A DNA stretch of 64,000 nucleotides. Source: Zhongshania sp. (GTDB taxonomy: Bacteria > Pseudomonadota > Gammaproteobacteria > Pseudomonadales > Spongiibacteraceae). A model generated the notes under the pieces. It saw only the letters and a list, made by a program, of their open reading frames with translations. It was not told the DNA's origin and made no database searches. Positions 18,373-27,250 of the stretch are shown piece after piece. Every line of letters begins with the position of its first letter. Positions within the stretch are counted from its first letter, which is position 1. A program made the position numbers and the translations under genes. The stretch lies in the NCBI GenBank assembly GCA_018066965.1, contig JAGPVP010000078.1:1-64000 (forward strand). The letters are read 5' to 3'.

Positions 18373-19179
18373 GGTTCTGTCGCATAAAACAGAAGCCGCA
18401 TCTTATTTGCTAGAATTGAATTTCCAAATTATCCATATGAGCCATGTATGATCACTTTCAAAGGTCGGCACACTCCCAAATCCATTATCCTCCAGTGCGT
18501 CCGATGGTACTGGGCCTATTCACTAAGTTACCGGAACATTGAGGAGGTGATGGCTGAGCGCGGCATTAAAGTTGACCATAGTACATTGAATCGATGGGTT
18601 GTTTACTATGCATCAAAGTTGGAAAAAACCTTTCATCAAAAGAAGAGGCGACCAGGCAGCCGCTGGCGACTTGACGAAACATACATCAAGGTAAAGGGTG
18701 AGTGGAGATATTATTATCGCGCGGTTGATAGGCAGGGGAATACGGTTGATTTTCTCCTCACCGCAAAGCGTGATACCAAAGCAGCAGCGCGTTTCCTTAA
18801 CAAATCCATCAGTCGTAATGGTCAGCCTAGCATGATCAATATAGATAACAGTGGAGCTAATAAAGCTGGAATCAATAGGTTTAATCAAGAAAACAATCGA
18901 CGAGTAAAAATCCGTCAATGCAAATATCTTAACAATGTTGTAGAGCAGGATCATCGTCGTGTAAAGCGAATAACACGATCGATGCTAGGCTTTAAAAGCT
19001 TTCACTGCGCCCAAAGTACTTTGGCTGGAATTGAGCTAGTTGCTATGTTGAAGAAAGGACAAATGAAGAAAAATTTGGCGGGCGCATTGACTCCCACCGC
19101 CCAATTTTACGCTTTAGCTGCGTAAGCCGAAAACTGATAGTCGATTTTCGACGACGAATACTAAATTTGCGACACAACC
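18373..19179 (+). mobile_element. Complete IS6-family insertion sequence
   Basis: Element of about 807 bp. Left terminus GGTTCTGTCGCA (18373-18384) and right terminus TGCGACACAACC (19168-19179) are inverted repeats with one mismatch, and bracket one transposase gene. The match extends by one further base pair outwards. The 8-bp flanks (CGAAAAAC and GAAATAGT) do not match, so no target duplication is visible; this fits IS6 cointegrate-type movement or later rearrangement. Confidence 0.85.
18448..19125 (+). CDS. IS6-family DDE transposase
   Basis: 225 residues, normal for the family (IS26-like). N-terminal helix-turn-helix with LSYRNIEEVMAERGIKVDHS, then the RNase H-like core: first Asp in WRLDETYIKVKG, second in INIDNSGANK, Glu in NVVEQDHRRVKR, so the DDE triad appears intact. 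The second-Asp region is divergent from the usual TDK. Frame is open throughout, so the enzyme may be active. Confidence 0.92.
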   Translation: MITFKGRHTPKSIILQCVRWYWAYSLSYRNIEEVMAERGIKVDHSTLNRWVVYYASKLEKTFHQKKRRPGSRWRLDETYIKVKGEWRYYYRAVDRQGNTVDFLLTAKRDTKAAARFLNKSISRNGQPSMINIDNSGANKAGINRFNQENNRRVKIRQCKYLNNVVEQDHRRVKRITRSMLGFKSFHCAQSTLAGIELVAMLKKGQMKKNLAGALTPTAQFYALAA

Positions 19180-19312
19180 GAAATAGTGACCGAATTCATA
19201 ATAAAACGCTTCTCATTTTTGGAATCAATAAAACCCGCGCTTAAGTCAACGCACTAGCGGAAGAATCTCTGCCATCAATGTACCTTCACTTTTTGTGCGA
19301 CTAAAATATTGG

Positions 19313-19936
19313 CTAGGCACCAAAACGAGGCAAGGTTAATTTAAAACGAATCGCCGCGGCCCTAAGACCGAACCCCGCCAAAAAAGCGGACCCTGCTGCA
19401 ACGCTGTCACCCACCTCCCACTGATACAAAGCGACATACATCACCGCACTAGATAATGCACAACTAATATAAATTTCAGGACGCATTAAGGTTAATACCT
19501 CAGCACAAAGTACATCCCGCATCAAGCCACCAAATGTAGCAGTCATTACTCCCATCACAACTGCAATCACCGAGGGTACTTGGTGAGCCAACGCCGTTTG
19601 TGCGCCCATTACTGCAAACACAGCAAGACCGATGGCGTCAGTCCATAAAATCCACGCATCCCGATTACGGTATAACTCAACTGTGAAATACGTTAGGGCA
19701 GACGCAACAATGCAAATGTAAACAGTCAACGGGTTCTGTACCCAGCTGACGGGGGAAATACCCAGCAACAGATCCCGCAACGTACCACCGCCTATGCCGG
19801 TGACCGTGCCTACCAAAATAAAACCTAGGATATCCATTCGCTTTTCAGCGGCGAATAATGCGCCTGACACAGCAAAGACGATAGTGCCGATGATAGAAAA
19901 TGAGTAGAGTAGTTGATCAATGGTTAAGGTGGGCAT
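19313..19936 (-). CDS. TRIC cation channel / UPF0126 family membrane protein
   Basis: 207 residues from ATG 19936 (CAGG five bases upstream; a TTG at 19948 is possible). Seven-helix protein made of two repeats, each with a glycine-rich loop: VTGIGGGTLRDLLLG and TATFGGLMRDVLCAE. Family members form trimeric prokaryotic TRIC-type K+/cation channels; some are near glycine-related genes. Faces the IS element. Confidence 0.9.
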   Translation of the reverse strand: MPTLTIDQLLYSFSIIGTIVFAVSGALFAAEKRMDILGFILVGTVTGIGGGTLRDLLLGISPVSWVQNPLTVYICIVASALTYFTVELYRNRDAWILWTDAIGLAVFAVMGAQTALAHQVPSVIAVVMGVMTATFGGLMRDVLCAEVLTLMRPEIYISCALSSAVMYVALYQWEVGDSVAAGSAFLAGFGLRAAAIRFKLTLPRFGA

Positions 19937-20080
19937 AGAGGCCTGCAATGGCTTGTAGCCAGAATAGTATATTGTTTTGAATAGACAATACTGTATAGAG
20001 TAAAACCTAGCACGCCCCTGTCTCTTTAATTACACATTTATGTCGTTCGCTTATTGAATCAAATCGCTATTACCGACACA

Positions 20081-20119
20081 GAATAGCGCTGAGTTGTATA
20101 GGTTACTCGGGGAAGTCCA
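20081..20119 (-). repeat. 39-bp inverted repeat, right copy
   Basis: Reverse complement matches 568-606 at 37 of 39 positions. Non-coding, downstream of the right-block SDR gene. Confidence 0.75.
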
Positions 20120-20127
20120 AATTAGAC

Positions 20128-20155
20128 AGGACTTCTGTTTTATGAGACAGAACCG
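20128..20155 (-). repeat. Solo IS6-family terminal sequence
   Basis: The reverse complement, beginning CGGTTCTGTCTCATAAAACA, matches the left end of the intact element (18372-18399) at 24 of 28 positions. Same orientation as the solo end at 7421-7448. Confidence 0.62.
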
Positions 20156-20249
20156 TCAATCGCGCCACAAAAGGCATTGATTCCATATCATCCCGAATAT
20201 TTGCTATTTACGTGTCGCCAAGAGTAATGTGAATAGGATTGGTTCTGCG

Positions 20250-21068
20250 TTAGGCACCAATAAACTTGGAGTAAGTGCGTGCTAGTAGATTTGCGGTTAA
20301 TCCGGGTAGTACAGTACTAACGAGTTTCAAAATTTTAGCGTCTGCACCGATTGTGATGCTGCGTGAGTTTCCTTTAATTCCTCTTACAATTTTTTTGGCC
20401 GCAGCCTCCGGTGAAATGCCAAAACGTTGCGCCAGCATCATATTTTGATGTGCCTGCTCCAGATCATCGGATTCATTCAGTGTAGCCATAATCATATTGG
20501 TCTGTATGGCTCCTGGATGAATGCAGCTAACGCCAATGCCATCGCGGCTGAGCTCGGCGCGCAGTGATTCGCTATAGGCTTGCAGTGCCGCTTTACTACT
20601 ACTATAAGAACATTGACTTGGTAAACCGTGAAACGCAGCCATGCTGGAGAGGTTGACGATATGGGCGGTATTTTGTTGGCGTAGAAGTGGGAGCAGTATT
20701 TGGCACATCGATACCGCAGCCCAAAAATTCAGGTTAAATACCCGCTGCCAGTCGTCCATGCTATGACTTTCTATGCTCTTCTGTAAGGTCATTCCGGCGT
20801 TATTAATAATGACATCGATCGACGGATGAGCACGGATTAACTCACTGGGTAAGTTGTCTATTTCGGTTTTCTTACACAAATTGACAACATGAGAGCTAAT
20901 TCGAAGACTCGGCCTTTGTAGTCTTGCGGCTAATTCAGTCAACGCTTGCTGATTAACATCTATCAGGGCAAGGTGGCAACCCTCTTCAGCTAAAGCCTTA
21001 GCCAATGCGCTGCCCAATCCACCCGCTGCACCCGTAATAACGACGGTTTTTCCCCGTAGTTGCTTCAT
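20250..21068 (-). CDS. Classical short-chain dehydrogenase, right copy
   Basis: 272 residues. VVITGAAGGLGSALAKALA (TGxxxGxG), NNAGMTLQKS, NLSSMAAFHG, YSSSK (Y-x3-K) and HPGAIQTNM are present. Clear paralogue of the protein ending at 7121, sharing the SSMAA and HPGAI motifs and a similar C-terminus. Here the ATG start is normal. Last gene of the right-block operon, 72 bp after the TonB receptor. NAD(P)-dependent alcohol/ketone oxidoreductase. Confidence 0.9.
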   Translation of the reverse strand: MKQLRGKTVVITGAAGGLGSALAKALAEEGCHLALIDVNQQALTELAARLQRPSLRISSHVVNLCKKTEIDNLPSELIRAHPSIDVIINNAGMTLQKSIESHSMDDWQRVFNLNFWAAVSMCQILLPLLRQQNTAHIVNLSSMAAFHGLPSQCSYSSSKAALQAYSESLRAELSRDGIGVSCIHPGAIQTNMIMATLNESDDLEQAHQNMMLAQRFGISPEAAAKKIVRGIKGNSRSITIGADAKILKLVSTVLPGLTANLLARTYSKFIGA

Positions 21069-21140
21069 AAAAAATCCAAATAGAATAAAAGCAGCTCCTC
21101 ACTCTTAGTTCGAAGCTGCCTTTAAGGTGTGGCGACGGGG

Positions 21141-23741
21141 TTAGAAGGTCTTGCGTAACTCGACACCGTAGGTTCGTGGATCGCCAAGTACGCTAGTGAA
21201 GGTGCCAATGCTATCGCCAGCTGATACTGCACCAATGTCGTAGCGCTCATCGGTGAGGTTTTTAACATAAGCAGCAATACTCAGGCTTTCATCATCACCG
21301 GTCCAGCTAACACGTGCATCAAATAGAACGTAAGCATCTGCATAAGCAAGTGACTTGTCCTTTTTAGAGGCGTCCCAAGCGCCGCGATCTAGACCGAGGT
21401 AAATATCGCTTTTGTAACTAGCGTCCAGGCGTGGAACGAATCGACCAAATTCAGTTTCCAGTGTGTGCTGAATGCCTAAGGCTGCAGTCACTTCAGGAGA
21501 AACAGCAAATTCCTCATCCGATCGATCAATCGGAACAAACTCTCCCCGCAGCGCTAGCGACTTGAGGTCATTGTCCATGAACTCTTCGTAGCGATAGTTA
21601 TTATTGCTGTAAGTGAAATTGATCATCGTGTTCATCGACGGAAACCACATTACTTCGAGTTCGACGCCTTCAATGGCTGACGCCCCTGCGTTTTGTGAGC
21701 CGACAACCAATGCGTTATTAGAATCAACATTCACGGTAATCAGGTGCATATTTTTAAATGTCATCGAATAGGCGGCGATATTCACTCTCAGTGAGCGTTG
21801 TAGAGCGTCGATTTTTAAGCCGATCTCCCTATTTTCAAGCTCTTCGGGTTCAACCACGGTAAGGCCATCAAGACCAAATGGTTCTTGAAAGCCAGACTTA
21901 AACCCATTACTCCACGTCGCGTAGACCATTGCTGAATCGATTAGGCTGTCAAACAACAAATCTTCAGGGAGAATGTATGCAGCAGACGCCATAGGAGTAA
22001 ACTGCCGAAAAGTATCGCTTCGACGGTCTATTCTGGCCTCACCAAGGGGCGCGCGAATATCGCCAGGAAACCGCTCTTTCAATATATTATTCGCAATTGT
22101 CAGCGGGTCTTGTGACCATCTACCCAAGAACGCGAGCGCTGCCATATCAGGCAGTATGGGTACAAAGCGAGGGTCGGCGCTGCTAATAATCGAGGTTACC
22201 TCGGCAAGGTCTGCGCCGCGGGTTTCTAGGTATGAAGTACGTGTCTCCTCGGTGTAACGCCCACCCATAGTCAATTCAAAATTATCAGTGATATGCCAAG
22301 TCGCTTGTGAAAAGGCGGCAAAGGTTTCGCCGTCGATTTCAAAATCCTGAACAGTGGCCAACGGCGCCGCACCTGCAACAAGGGGTATCGTTCCTCCCGG
22401 AACTAGACTGGTTAGACTGCTCAGTAAATCGGTGACGGCGGTAAGATCAAAGCCCGCTTGACCAGAGGCTAAACCCAGGAAGGCTATAGGCTCTGCGCCG
22501 ACTAAAGGGTTGCTGGTATTAAAGCGTTCCGACTTATATTCATCTTGCCAAAAGATTCCCGCCGCATAATCAATATTGTCGAATAACACGCCGTTGAACT
22601 GGAGTTCTACAGTCAGTGATTCTTGGCTGCTATCGTCCAGAAGGTCTGCGCGTAAAAATTCTGCAGGCCCGCCATCATCTGCGGTTGTTTGGGGATTGTA
22701 TTTGGTCGCGTCACGGTAACCGATTATCGACTTGACACTGTGATTCTCATTGAGCTGATAATCAAAAGTCAGACCAAACATAAGTTCGTCTTGATCTTTG
22801 TTTTGGCGCTGACTGTCGCCTTGATTGGTATGAAGATCGCCTTGTGATTCACGTGAGTTCGCTTCGCAGTTATCGCGATAGGCGCTAGGATTATTTGGGT
22901 CGGTATCACCTGGCCAAAGTATACCTAGGCCATTAACAAATAGCGCATCATCACTAACAATGCGGCAGTGATACGAAGGAAAGTTTTCGCGGGTACGGCC
23001 AGCAAAAGTAAAGCTATCTATGGTTAGAGCATCGCTAGCGAGCCAGCGAGTTTGGAATATTGCGGAGAGTCGATCGATCGATTGATTCTCCCGGCCAGTC
23101 GCGTCTTGTAAAAAGCCGTCGCGACGACGAGTGTTAACTGAAATCCGCGTAAACAACTCATCATTAACTGGTAAGTCAACGGCTGCTTGTAAACGTTGCT
23201 CATTGTAGTTGCCAAGACTGCTTTCTATATAGCCGCCAAACTCTTCATTAGGCTTGGTTAGACTGAATACTAATGCGCCACCCGTATTGTTTTTTCCGAA
23301 CAAGGTGCCCTGGGGGCCACGCAATACCTGTACGCTGTCAACATCAATAGTGTCGAGCAGCTGTCCGTCTGGGCGGGGAATAAATATCCCGTCCAAGTAC
23401 ACACTTACGGAGGGATCAAAGCGCGCAAACGGGGCGCGTTGGCCAATTCCACGGATAAAAATTTGCGGTGAAGTGCTATTATTTATCTGTAGGCTCGGTA
23501 CCGATTTACTCAACTCTTGCGCACTTAAAATTCCCTGTTCACGCAAAGAATCACCGGTAATAGCTGTGACAGCTACTGGCGTCTCTTGAATGTTTTCAGC
23601 TCGTTTCCGAGCTGTCACGATAACCTCTTCTATCTGACCTCGTGCTCTTTCTTTATGGTTATCGCTGCTGTCCTGCGCGTGGCTAGGGGTTACGATTGCA
23701 GTAAGTGATAGTGGGAGTAGCAGTTTTTTATAAATATTCAT
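21141..23741 (-). CDS. TonB-dependent outer-membrane receptor, right copy
   Basis: 866 residues. Signal peptide ends at SHAQ; TonB box IEEVIVTARKR; plug motifs NIQETPVAVTAITGDSL, IFIRGIGQRAPFARFDPS, VQVLRGPQGTLFGKN; barrel ends LRKTF. Long stretches read the same as the left copy, for example SVSVYLDGIFIPRPDGQLLD against SVSVYIDGIF, with divergence concentrated in barrel loops such as the 400-450 region, which may shift ligand preference. Same operon position as its paralogue. Confidence 0.93.
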   Translation of the reverse strand: MNIYKKLLLPLSLTAIVTPSHAQDSSDNHKERARGQIEEVIVTARKRAENIQETPVAVTAITGDSLREQGILSAQELSKSVPSLQINNSTSPQIFIRGIGQRAPFARFDPSVSVYLDGIFIPRPDGQLLDTIDVDSVQVLRGPQGTLFGKNNTGGALVFSLTKPNEEFGGYIESSLGNYNEQRLQAAVDLPVNDELFTRISVNTRRRDGFLQDATGRENQSIDRLSAIFQTRWLASDALTIDSFTFAGRTRENFPSYHCRIVSDDALFVNGLGILWPGDTDPNNPSAYRDNCEANSRESQGDLHTNQGDSQRQNKDQDELMFGLTFDYQLNENHSVKSIIGYRDATKYNPQTTADDGGPAEFLRADLLDDSSQESLTVELQFNGVLFDNIDYAAGIFWQDEYKSERFNTSNPLVGAEPIAFLGLASGQAGFDLTAVTDLLSSLTSLVPGGTIPLVAGAAPLATVQDFEIDGETFAAFSQATWHITDNFELTMGGRYTEETRTSYLETRGADLAEVTSIISSADPRFVPILPDMAALAFLGRWSQDPLTIANNILKERFPGDIRAPLGEARIDRRSDTFRQFTPMASAAYILPEDLLFDSLIDSAMVYATWSNGFKSGFQEPFGLDGLTVVEPEELENREIGLKIDALQRSLRVNIAAYSMTFKNMHLITVNVDSNNALVVGSQNAGASAIEGVELEVMWFPSMNTMINFTYSNNNYRYEEFMDNDLKSLALRGEFVPIDRSDEEFAVSPEVTAALGIQHTLETEFGRFVPRLDASYKSDIYLGLDRGAWDASKKDKSLAYADAYVLFDARVSWTGDDESLSIAAYVKNLTDERYDIGAVSAGDSIGTFTSVLGDPRTYGVELRKTF

Positions 23742-23767
23742 TATGCACCAGTCTATTTTACAATTTA

Positions 23768-24715
23768 TTATATTTTTGCCAACGCGTAAGGCAGTAGGCG
23801 GTTTAAAAGTGGGCGTAGCGGCCAGATCCCAATCCGAATAAAACGCATTCGATCTGCCATTTCCTGCTCGTAGTCGTCAAAGGTGTGACGCTGAAAATTA
23901 AGTATTTTTTGTGCTTCAGTCGAATCCATCCAGTGGGTGTAATAGCTTTCTTGGCTAGTAGTGTTGTACGGCAATGTCAGAGAAAGCGCGCTAAATACTG
24001 TTTTTATAAATCGGTAATGACTAATCTGGCAGTCCTTGCCACCGCCAATGAGTAGTGTTTTACGCTCTGCAGAAGCTGAGTTCACGGCGTTACACATTGC
24101 TAGCGCAACGTCTTTAGGATGAACAAACTCTACTGGCGACTCCGGATGTATTTTAAGCAGCTGACGAATTGTTTCTCGGTCAGCTTTTAGAGTGCGGGTA
24201 TCTACAGCAACGCCTACCCGCAAAATCACCCATGGCAAGCTGGAGGCACTTAATTCTTGTTCGATTTCGATTTTATGACGGGTGTAATTGTCACTAGGAA
24301 ATACACTATCTGAAAGTGTTTTAGCCTTTTCACCTAGACAGGATTTTCCAAACACTGTGACAGAAGATGGGAACACCAACCTCGGCGGTTGCGGGCAGGC
24401 CTCCATACTTCGGATCAGGGCCTTCGTTGCGTTAACGTTTATTTCTTCTGCTAGTTTTGCCTGGGTTTCTGATGACGGCGGTAGTAGGGATGCATTATGA
24501 ATAACTGCATCAACGTCCGTCAGTAATTTGGAATGTAGTTTGGTATTGCGAATATCACCAAGGATCACTTCGCAGCGATTGGTATATCGGCTCTTTAGTC
24601 TTTGATTTAGTCGGCTATCGAGATCGAAGCAGCGCACTTTATAGCCTTGCTCTAGCGCACTCTCTATACACATCTGCCCAAGATTTCCAAACGCGCCAGT
24701 AATCAAAATATTCAT
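23768..24715 (-). CDS. NAD-dependent epimerase/dehydratase (extended SDR), right copy
   Basis: 315 residues, identical length to the left copy. MNILITGAFGNLGQMCIE (GxxGxxG), VIHNASLLPP, FPSSVTVFGKS, NYTRHK (Y-x3-K), LRVGVAVDTRTLKADR. Overlaps the stop of the OYE gene by four bases, the same coupling as on the left. Role: NAD(P)-linked redox or isomerisation step following the flavin reductase. Confidence 0.9.
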   Translation of the reverse strand: MNILITGAFGNLGQMCIESALEQGYKVRCFDLDSRLNQRLKSRYTNRCEVILGDIRNTKLHSKLLTDVDAVIHNASLLPPSSETQAKLAEEINVNATKALIRSMEACPQPPRLVFPSSVTVFGKSCLGEKAKTLSDSVFPSDNYTRHKIEIEQELSASSLPWVILRVGVAVDTRTLKADRETIRQLLKIHPESPVEFVHPKDVALAMCNAVNSASAERKTLLIGGGKDCQISHYRFIKTVFSALSLTLPYNTTSQESYYTHWMDSTEAQKILNFQRHTFDDYEQEMADRMRFIRIGIWPLRPLLNRLLPYALAKI

Positions 24716-25917
24716 GACCTGGCACCGTCAAAAAACTGAGGACAGTGAATGCCTAGTGGGCTTGCAATTGTGCCGACACATTGGTTGCAGTGGTTACACC
24801 GGCTTGTATAACCTGGCTTTTCTGCAAGCTTGGTCGGAAGGTCAGGGTCAGCTAAAAGACCGCGGCCTAACTGGATAAAATCAAATCCGGCATCTAATAT
24901 GTGCTTAAAATTCTCGCCACTAACAGCGCCACCTATATAGATCATCTTGCATTTAACCGCTTTTCGAAGGCGCTTTGCTTGCTCAAGAAGATACATGTCA
25001 TGGAAAGGCATGGCAGGAAACATTTTGCGACCCATGAGACGCAATATCAAACGCATGAATCGATTTTTTTCGTATCGCAATAGCGACGGCAGAATGCTGT
25101 CACCGCGGAACATCAGCATTGGGTTCATCGTGCTGGTTCCGCTGCTAGTAATGATCGCGTCGATACCAGCCTTATCGAGCGCTCTGCAAATATCGATTGA
25201 ATCTTCAAGACGGATGCCGCCGCGGCGCCCCTCTGACATGCTAATTTTGCCGATAATTGGGAAATCATCTCCGACTGCTTCTCTAACCGCTGCAAGGACT
25301 CTAAGTGGAAGTCGAAGGCGGTTTTCGACGGAGCCACCATAGTTGTCTTTGCGGTTATTGGTAAGTGGGCTGAGAAATTGGCATAGCCCATAGCCATGAC
25401 CAAAATGAATTTCTAAGGCGTCGAAGCCTACAGACTTCATGAATTTCGCCGCTTCGCCATACGCGTTTACTAGACTATCGATATCACTTAGCTTCATCGC
25501 GTCGCAAAACCACATCCCCTCCGCGAACCCTAAGAGATTCAAACCACCGCGGGGCCCCTTGGGGCGACCATCCAAGGTATGGTTTTTAGAGAAGGCGCCA
25601 CAGTGACCCATCTGACCAGACACTTTGCAGCCAAGCTCCTGAATTCCCTGAACAAGATCGCGAATGTCCTCACGGTAGTCCTCGTGCATACAAAGCATAT
25701 CGGCATTCAATCGCCCGGCATTTTCGACCGCGCAATAACCAATAGTCGTCATTGCAGCACCACCGCGCGCAATCTCCCTATGGAAATTCAGCAAGTCCCG
25801 ACCTGGCCTCCCATTTGGACTCAAGTTTTCAAAAGTCCCTGCCTTGATGAGCCTGTTTTTCAGTTGAAGGCTATTCAGGTTGCATGCGGTGAGTGCTGGG
25901 TTGCTAATGCTCTGCAT
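24712..25917 (-). CDS. OYE-like NADH:flavin oxidoreductase with C-terminal four-cysteine motif (right copy)
   Basis: 401 residues, equal in length to the left copy. LKNRLIKAGTFENLSPNG, EIHFGHGYGLCQFLSPLTN, NYGGSVENRLRLPLRVLAAV and FIQLGRGLLADPDLP are family signatures. The four tail cysteines (374, 377, 380, 392) are kept in the same C-x2-C-x2-C-x11-C pattern, so they are under selection rather than chance. No FAD/NAD domain follows. First gene of the right-block operon; promoter overlaps the TTATATAA repeats. Confidence 0.9.
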   Translation of the reverse strand: MQSISNPALTACNLNSLQLKNRLIKAGTFENLSPNGRPGRDLLNFHREIARGGAAMTTIGYCAVENAGRLNADMLCMHEDYREDIRDLVQGIQELGCKVSGQMGHCGAFSKNHTLDGRPKGPRGGLNLLGFAEGMWFCDAMKLSDIDSLVNAYGEAAKFMKSVGFDALEIHFGHGYGLCQFLSPLTNNRKDNYGGSVENRLRLPLRVLAAVREAVGDDFPIIGKISMSEGRRGGIRLEDSIDICRALDKAGIDAIITSSGTSTMNPMLMFRGDSILPSLLRYEKNRFMRLILRLMGRKMFPAMPFHDMYLLEQAKRLRKAVKCKMIYIGGAVSGENFKHILDAGFDFIQLGRGLLADPDLPTKLAEKPGYTSRCNHCNQCVGTIASPLGIHCPQFFDGARS

Positions 25918-26003
25918 AAGCCCTCTGTGATTATTAAGCCTAGTTCTGTCGGTGATAAAGGCTTATCTAGATAAAAGACAGGGGCCGTAACGCAATATTG
26001 ATG

Positions 26004-26039
26004 TTATATAACTATATTATATAAGTCAATTTTATATAA
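26004..26039 (-). promoter_or_regulatory. Promoter and probable TetR operator of right block
   Basis: Three perfect TTATATAA sites lie at 26004-26011, 26017-26024 and 26032-26039 in the gap between the OYE and TetR genes. The middle one abuts AGTCAA (26024-26029), the complement of the -35 TTGACT of the minus-strand OYE promoter. The arrangement mirrors 1426-1461 of the left block. Confidence 0.62.
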
Positions 26040-26093
26040 TGCCTCTGAACCTCAGGTATAATCTGAGATTGACCAAATGAAGTGAGAGCGCCC

Positions 26094-26741
26094 TTGAGTA
26101 CTGAGTTATCAAGTAAAAAAAAGGCAACTGTCAGCGCCGCTGAAGCGAAGCCGAAGCGACAAACTCAAGCGGAGCGCCGTGAAACCACTCAAATAAAGGT
26201 GTTGGAAAGTGCTTGCCGTATTTTCGGCTCCAAAGGCTATGCAGATACATCGTTAAAGGACATTGCCGCAGACCTCGGGTTAACGATTACGCCGATCTAC
26301 CATTATTTTGGAAACAAGCAGTCGTTGTTTTTGGCTGTTACCGAGGCAATGGAGCTGGAATTTTCTCAACAGATTGAGGGGATTGGTTTAAGAGCCGAGA
26401 AAGTGAGTCTTATAGAAATTTGGGACATGCTTATCGAGAAGACTCAGCAACCTTATTTTGCGCGCATAGTGCTAAGCGATGCGCCAATTATTTTGGGGCG
26501 CGAGCGCTGGGAAGATACTAGTGTTGTTAGAGCCGTTACGAAAATATTTCGTGACCAACTATCTCTGTATTTCGAGCAAAGTGACTCAGTACCTCTTCTC
26601 TCAGAAAATGATGTCGTGCTATTGCAAAGAATGTTGATGGGCTGTTTTACAGAAGCGGCGTTAATGTTGGCAGCTAATCCAAATTACGATAGCCGGCCAC
26701 TAATATTCAAGATACTTAGAATTCTTAGTTCCGGCCAATAG
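26094..26741 (+). CDS. TetR/AcrR-family regulator of right block
   Basis: 215 residues from TTG 26094, which aligns with the TTG start of the left paralogue; GTG 26082 is an alternative adding four residues. KPKRQTQAERRETTQ, ACRIFGSKGYADTSLKDIAA and ITPIYHYFGNKQSLF form the TetR_N domain, nearly identical to the left copy, so both proteins probably recognise the same operator. The ligand-binding half diverges more (for example EGIGLRAEKVSLIEIWD). Cross-regulation between blocks is likely. Confidence 0.9.
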   Translation: MSTELSSKKKATVSAAEAKPKRQTQAERRETTQIKVLESACRIFGSKGYADTSLKDIAADLGLTITPIYHYFGNKQSLFLAVTEAMELEFSQQIEGIGLRAEKVSLIEIWDMLIEKTQQPYFARIVLSDAPIILGRERWEDTSVVRAVTKIFRDQLSLYFEQSDSVPLLSENDVVLLQRMLMGCFTEAALMLAANPNYDSRPLIFKILRILSSGQ

Positions 26742-26868
26742 CAAGAAGGATGGTTTTGTATGCTGCGACTGCTAGATAATTCTTTGGATTTTAAGCTCGC
26801 GACATTTCGAGCCTAGGTTGCCCGAAGGTCATATATGAGCCCGCCTCCAGCCTCTCGATTTTCAAAAC

Positions 26869-26898
26869 CGTCACAGAAACCGTCACAGAGCGTCACAG
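26869..26898 (+). repeat. Three short CGTCACAG repeats beside the tRNA gene
   Basis: CGTCACAG occurs at 26869-26876, 26881-26888 and 26891-26898, spaced 12 and 10 bases. They lie between the right block and the tRNA terminator. They could be arm-type sites of a lost integrase or a regulator box; nothing else supports either. Confidence 0.4.
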
Positions 26899-26918
26899 GC
26901 TATAAAAAATGACAGACG

Positions 26919-26957
26919 AAAAAAAACGGCAAGCCAGTAAGTAACTGATTTGCCGTT
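26919..26957 (-). terminator. Rho-independent terminator of the initiator tRNA
   Basis: Inverted repeat TTGCCGTT (26950-26957) / AACGGCAA (26925-26932). Read on the minus strand the stem is followed by eight T (complement of A 26919-26926), nine bases after the tRNA 3' end. Confidence 0.75.
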
Positions 26958-26965
26958 CTTTTATT

Positions 26966-27042
<77 letters not shown>

Positions 27043-27250
27043 ACTGATCTTTTGTCTTTTTCTCTAAGACAGGGCGCGCATTATAGGGAGGGGAATTCGC
27101 TATTGCAACCGCTTCTCGTAGATAAAACTAAAAAAGCCGACATTTATTGTTTTGCTTTGAAAAACAACAGCTTTAGATTCTCTTTCAACGTCCCGTCCCG
27201 CTTGCTGCTCGGTTTGGGGATTCCTAAAATGCGCTCACTTGAGGTGTTGC

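Larger units (their letters stand above)
19949..20249. other. Spacer with nested element remnants
   Basis: No gene is supported. It holds the right copy of the 39-bp inverted repeat (20081-20119) and, nine bases on, a solo IS6-type terminus (20128-20155): compressed remnants of more than one insertion at the inner border of the right block. Confidence 0.55.

Noticed and set aside
18365-19187. 8-bp target duplication of the IS6 element
   Set aside because: Flanks CGAAAAAC and GAAATAGT do not match.
714-26741. A recent, near-identical inverted duplication
   Set aside because: Paralogous proteins differ throughout and spacers do not align outside the operator, so it is not recent.
26869-26898. 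A CRISPR array start
   Set aside because: The three 8-bp repeats have 2-4 bp between them and no Cas gene; far too short.
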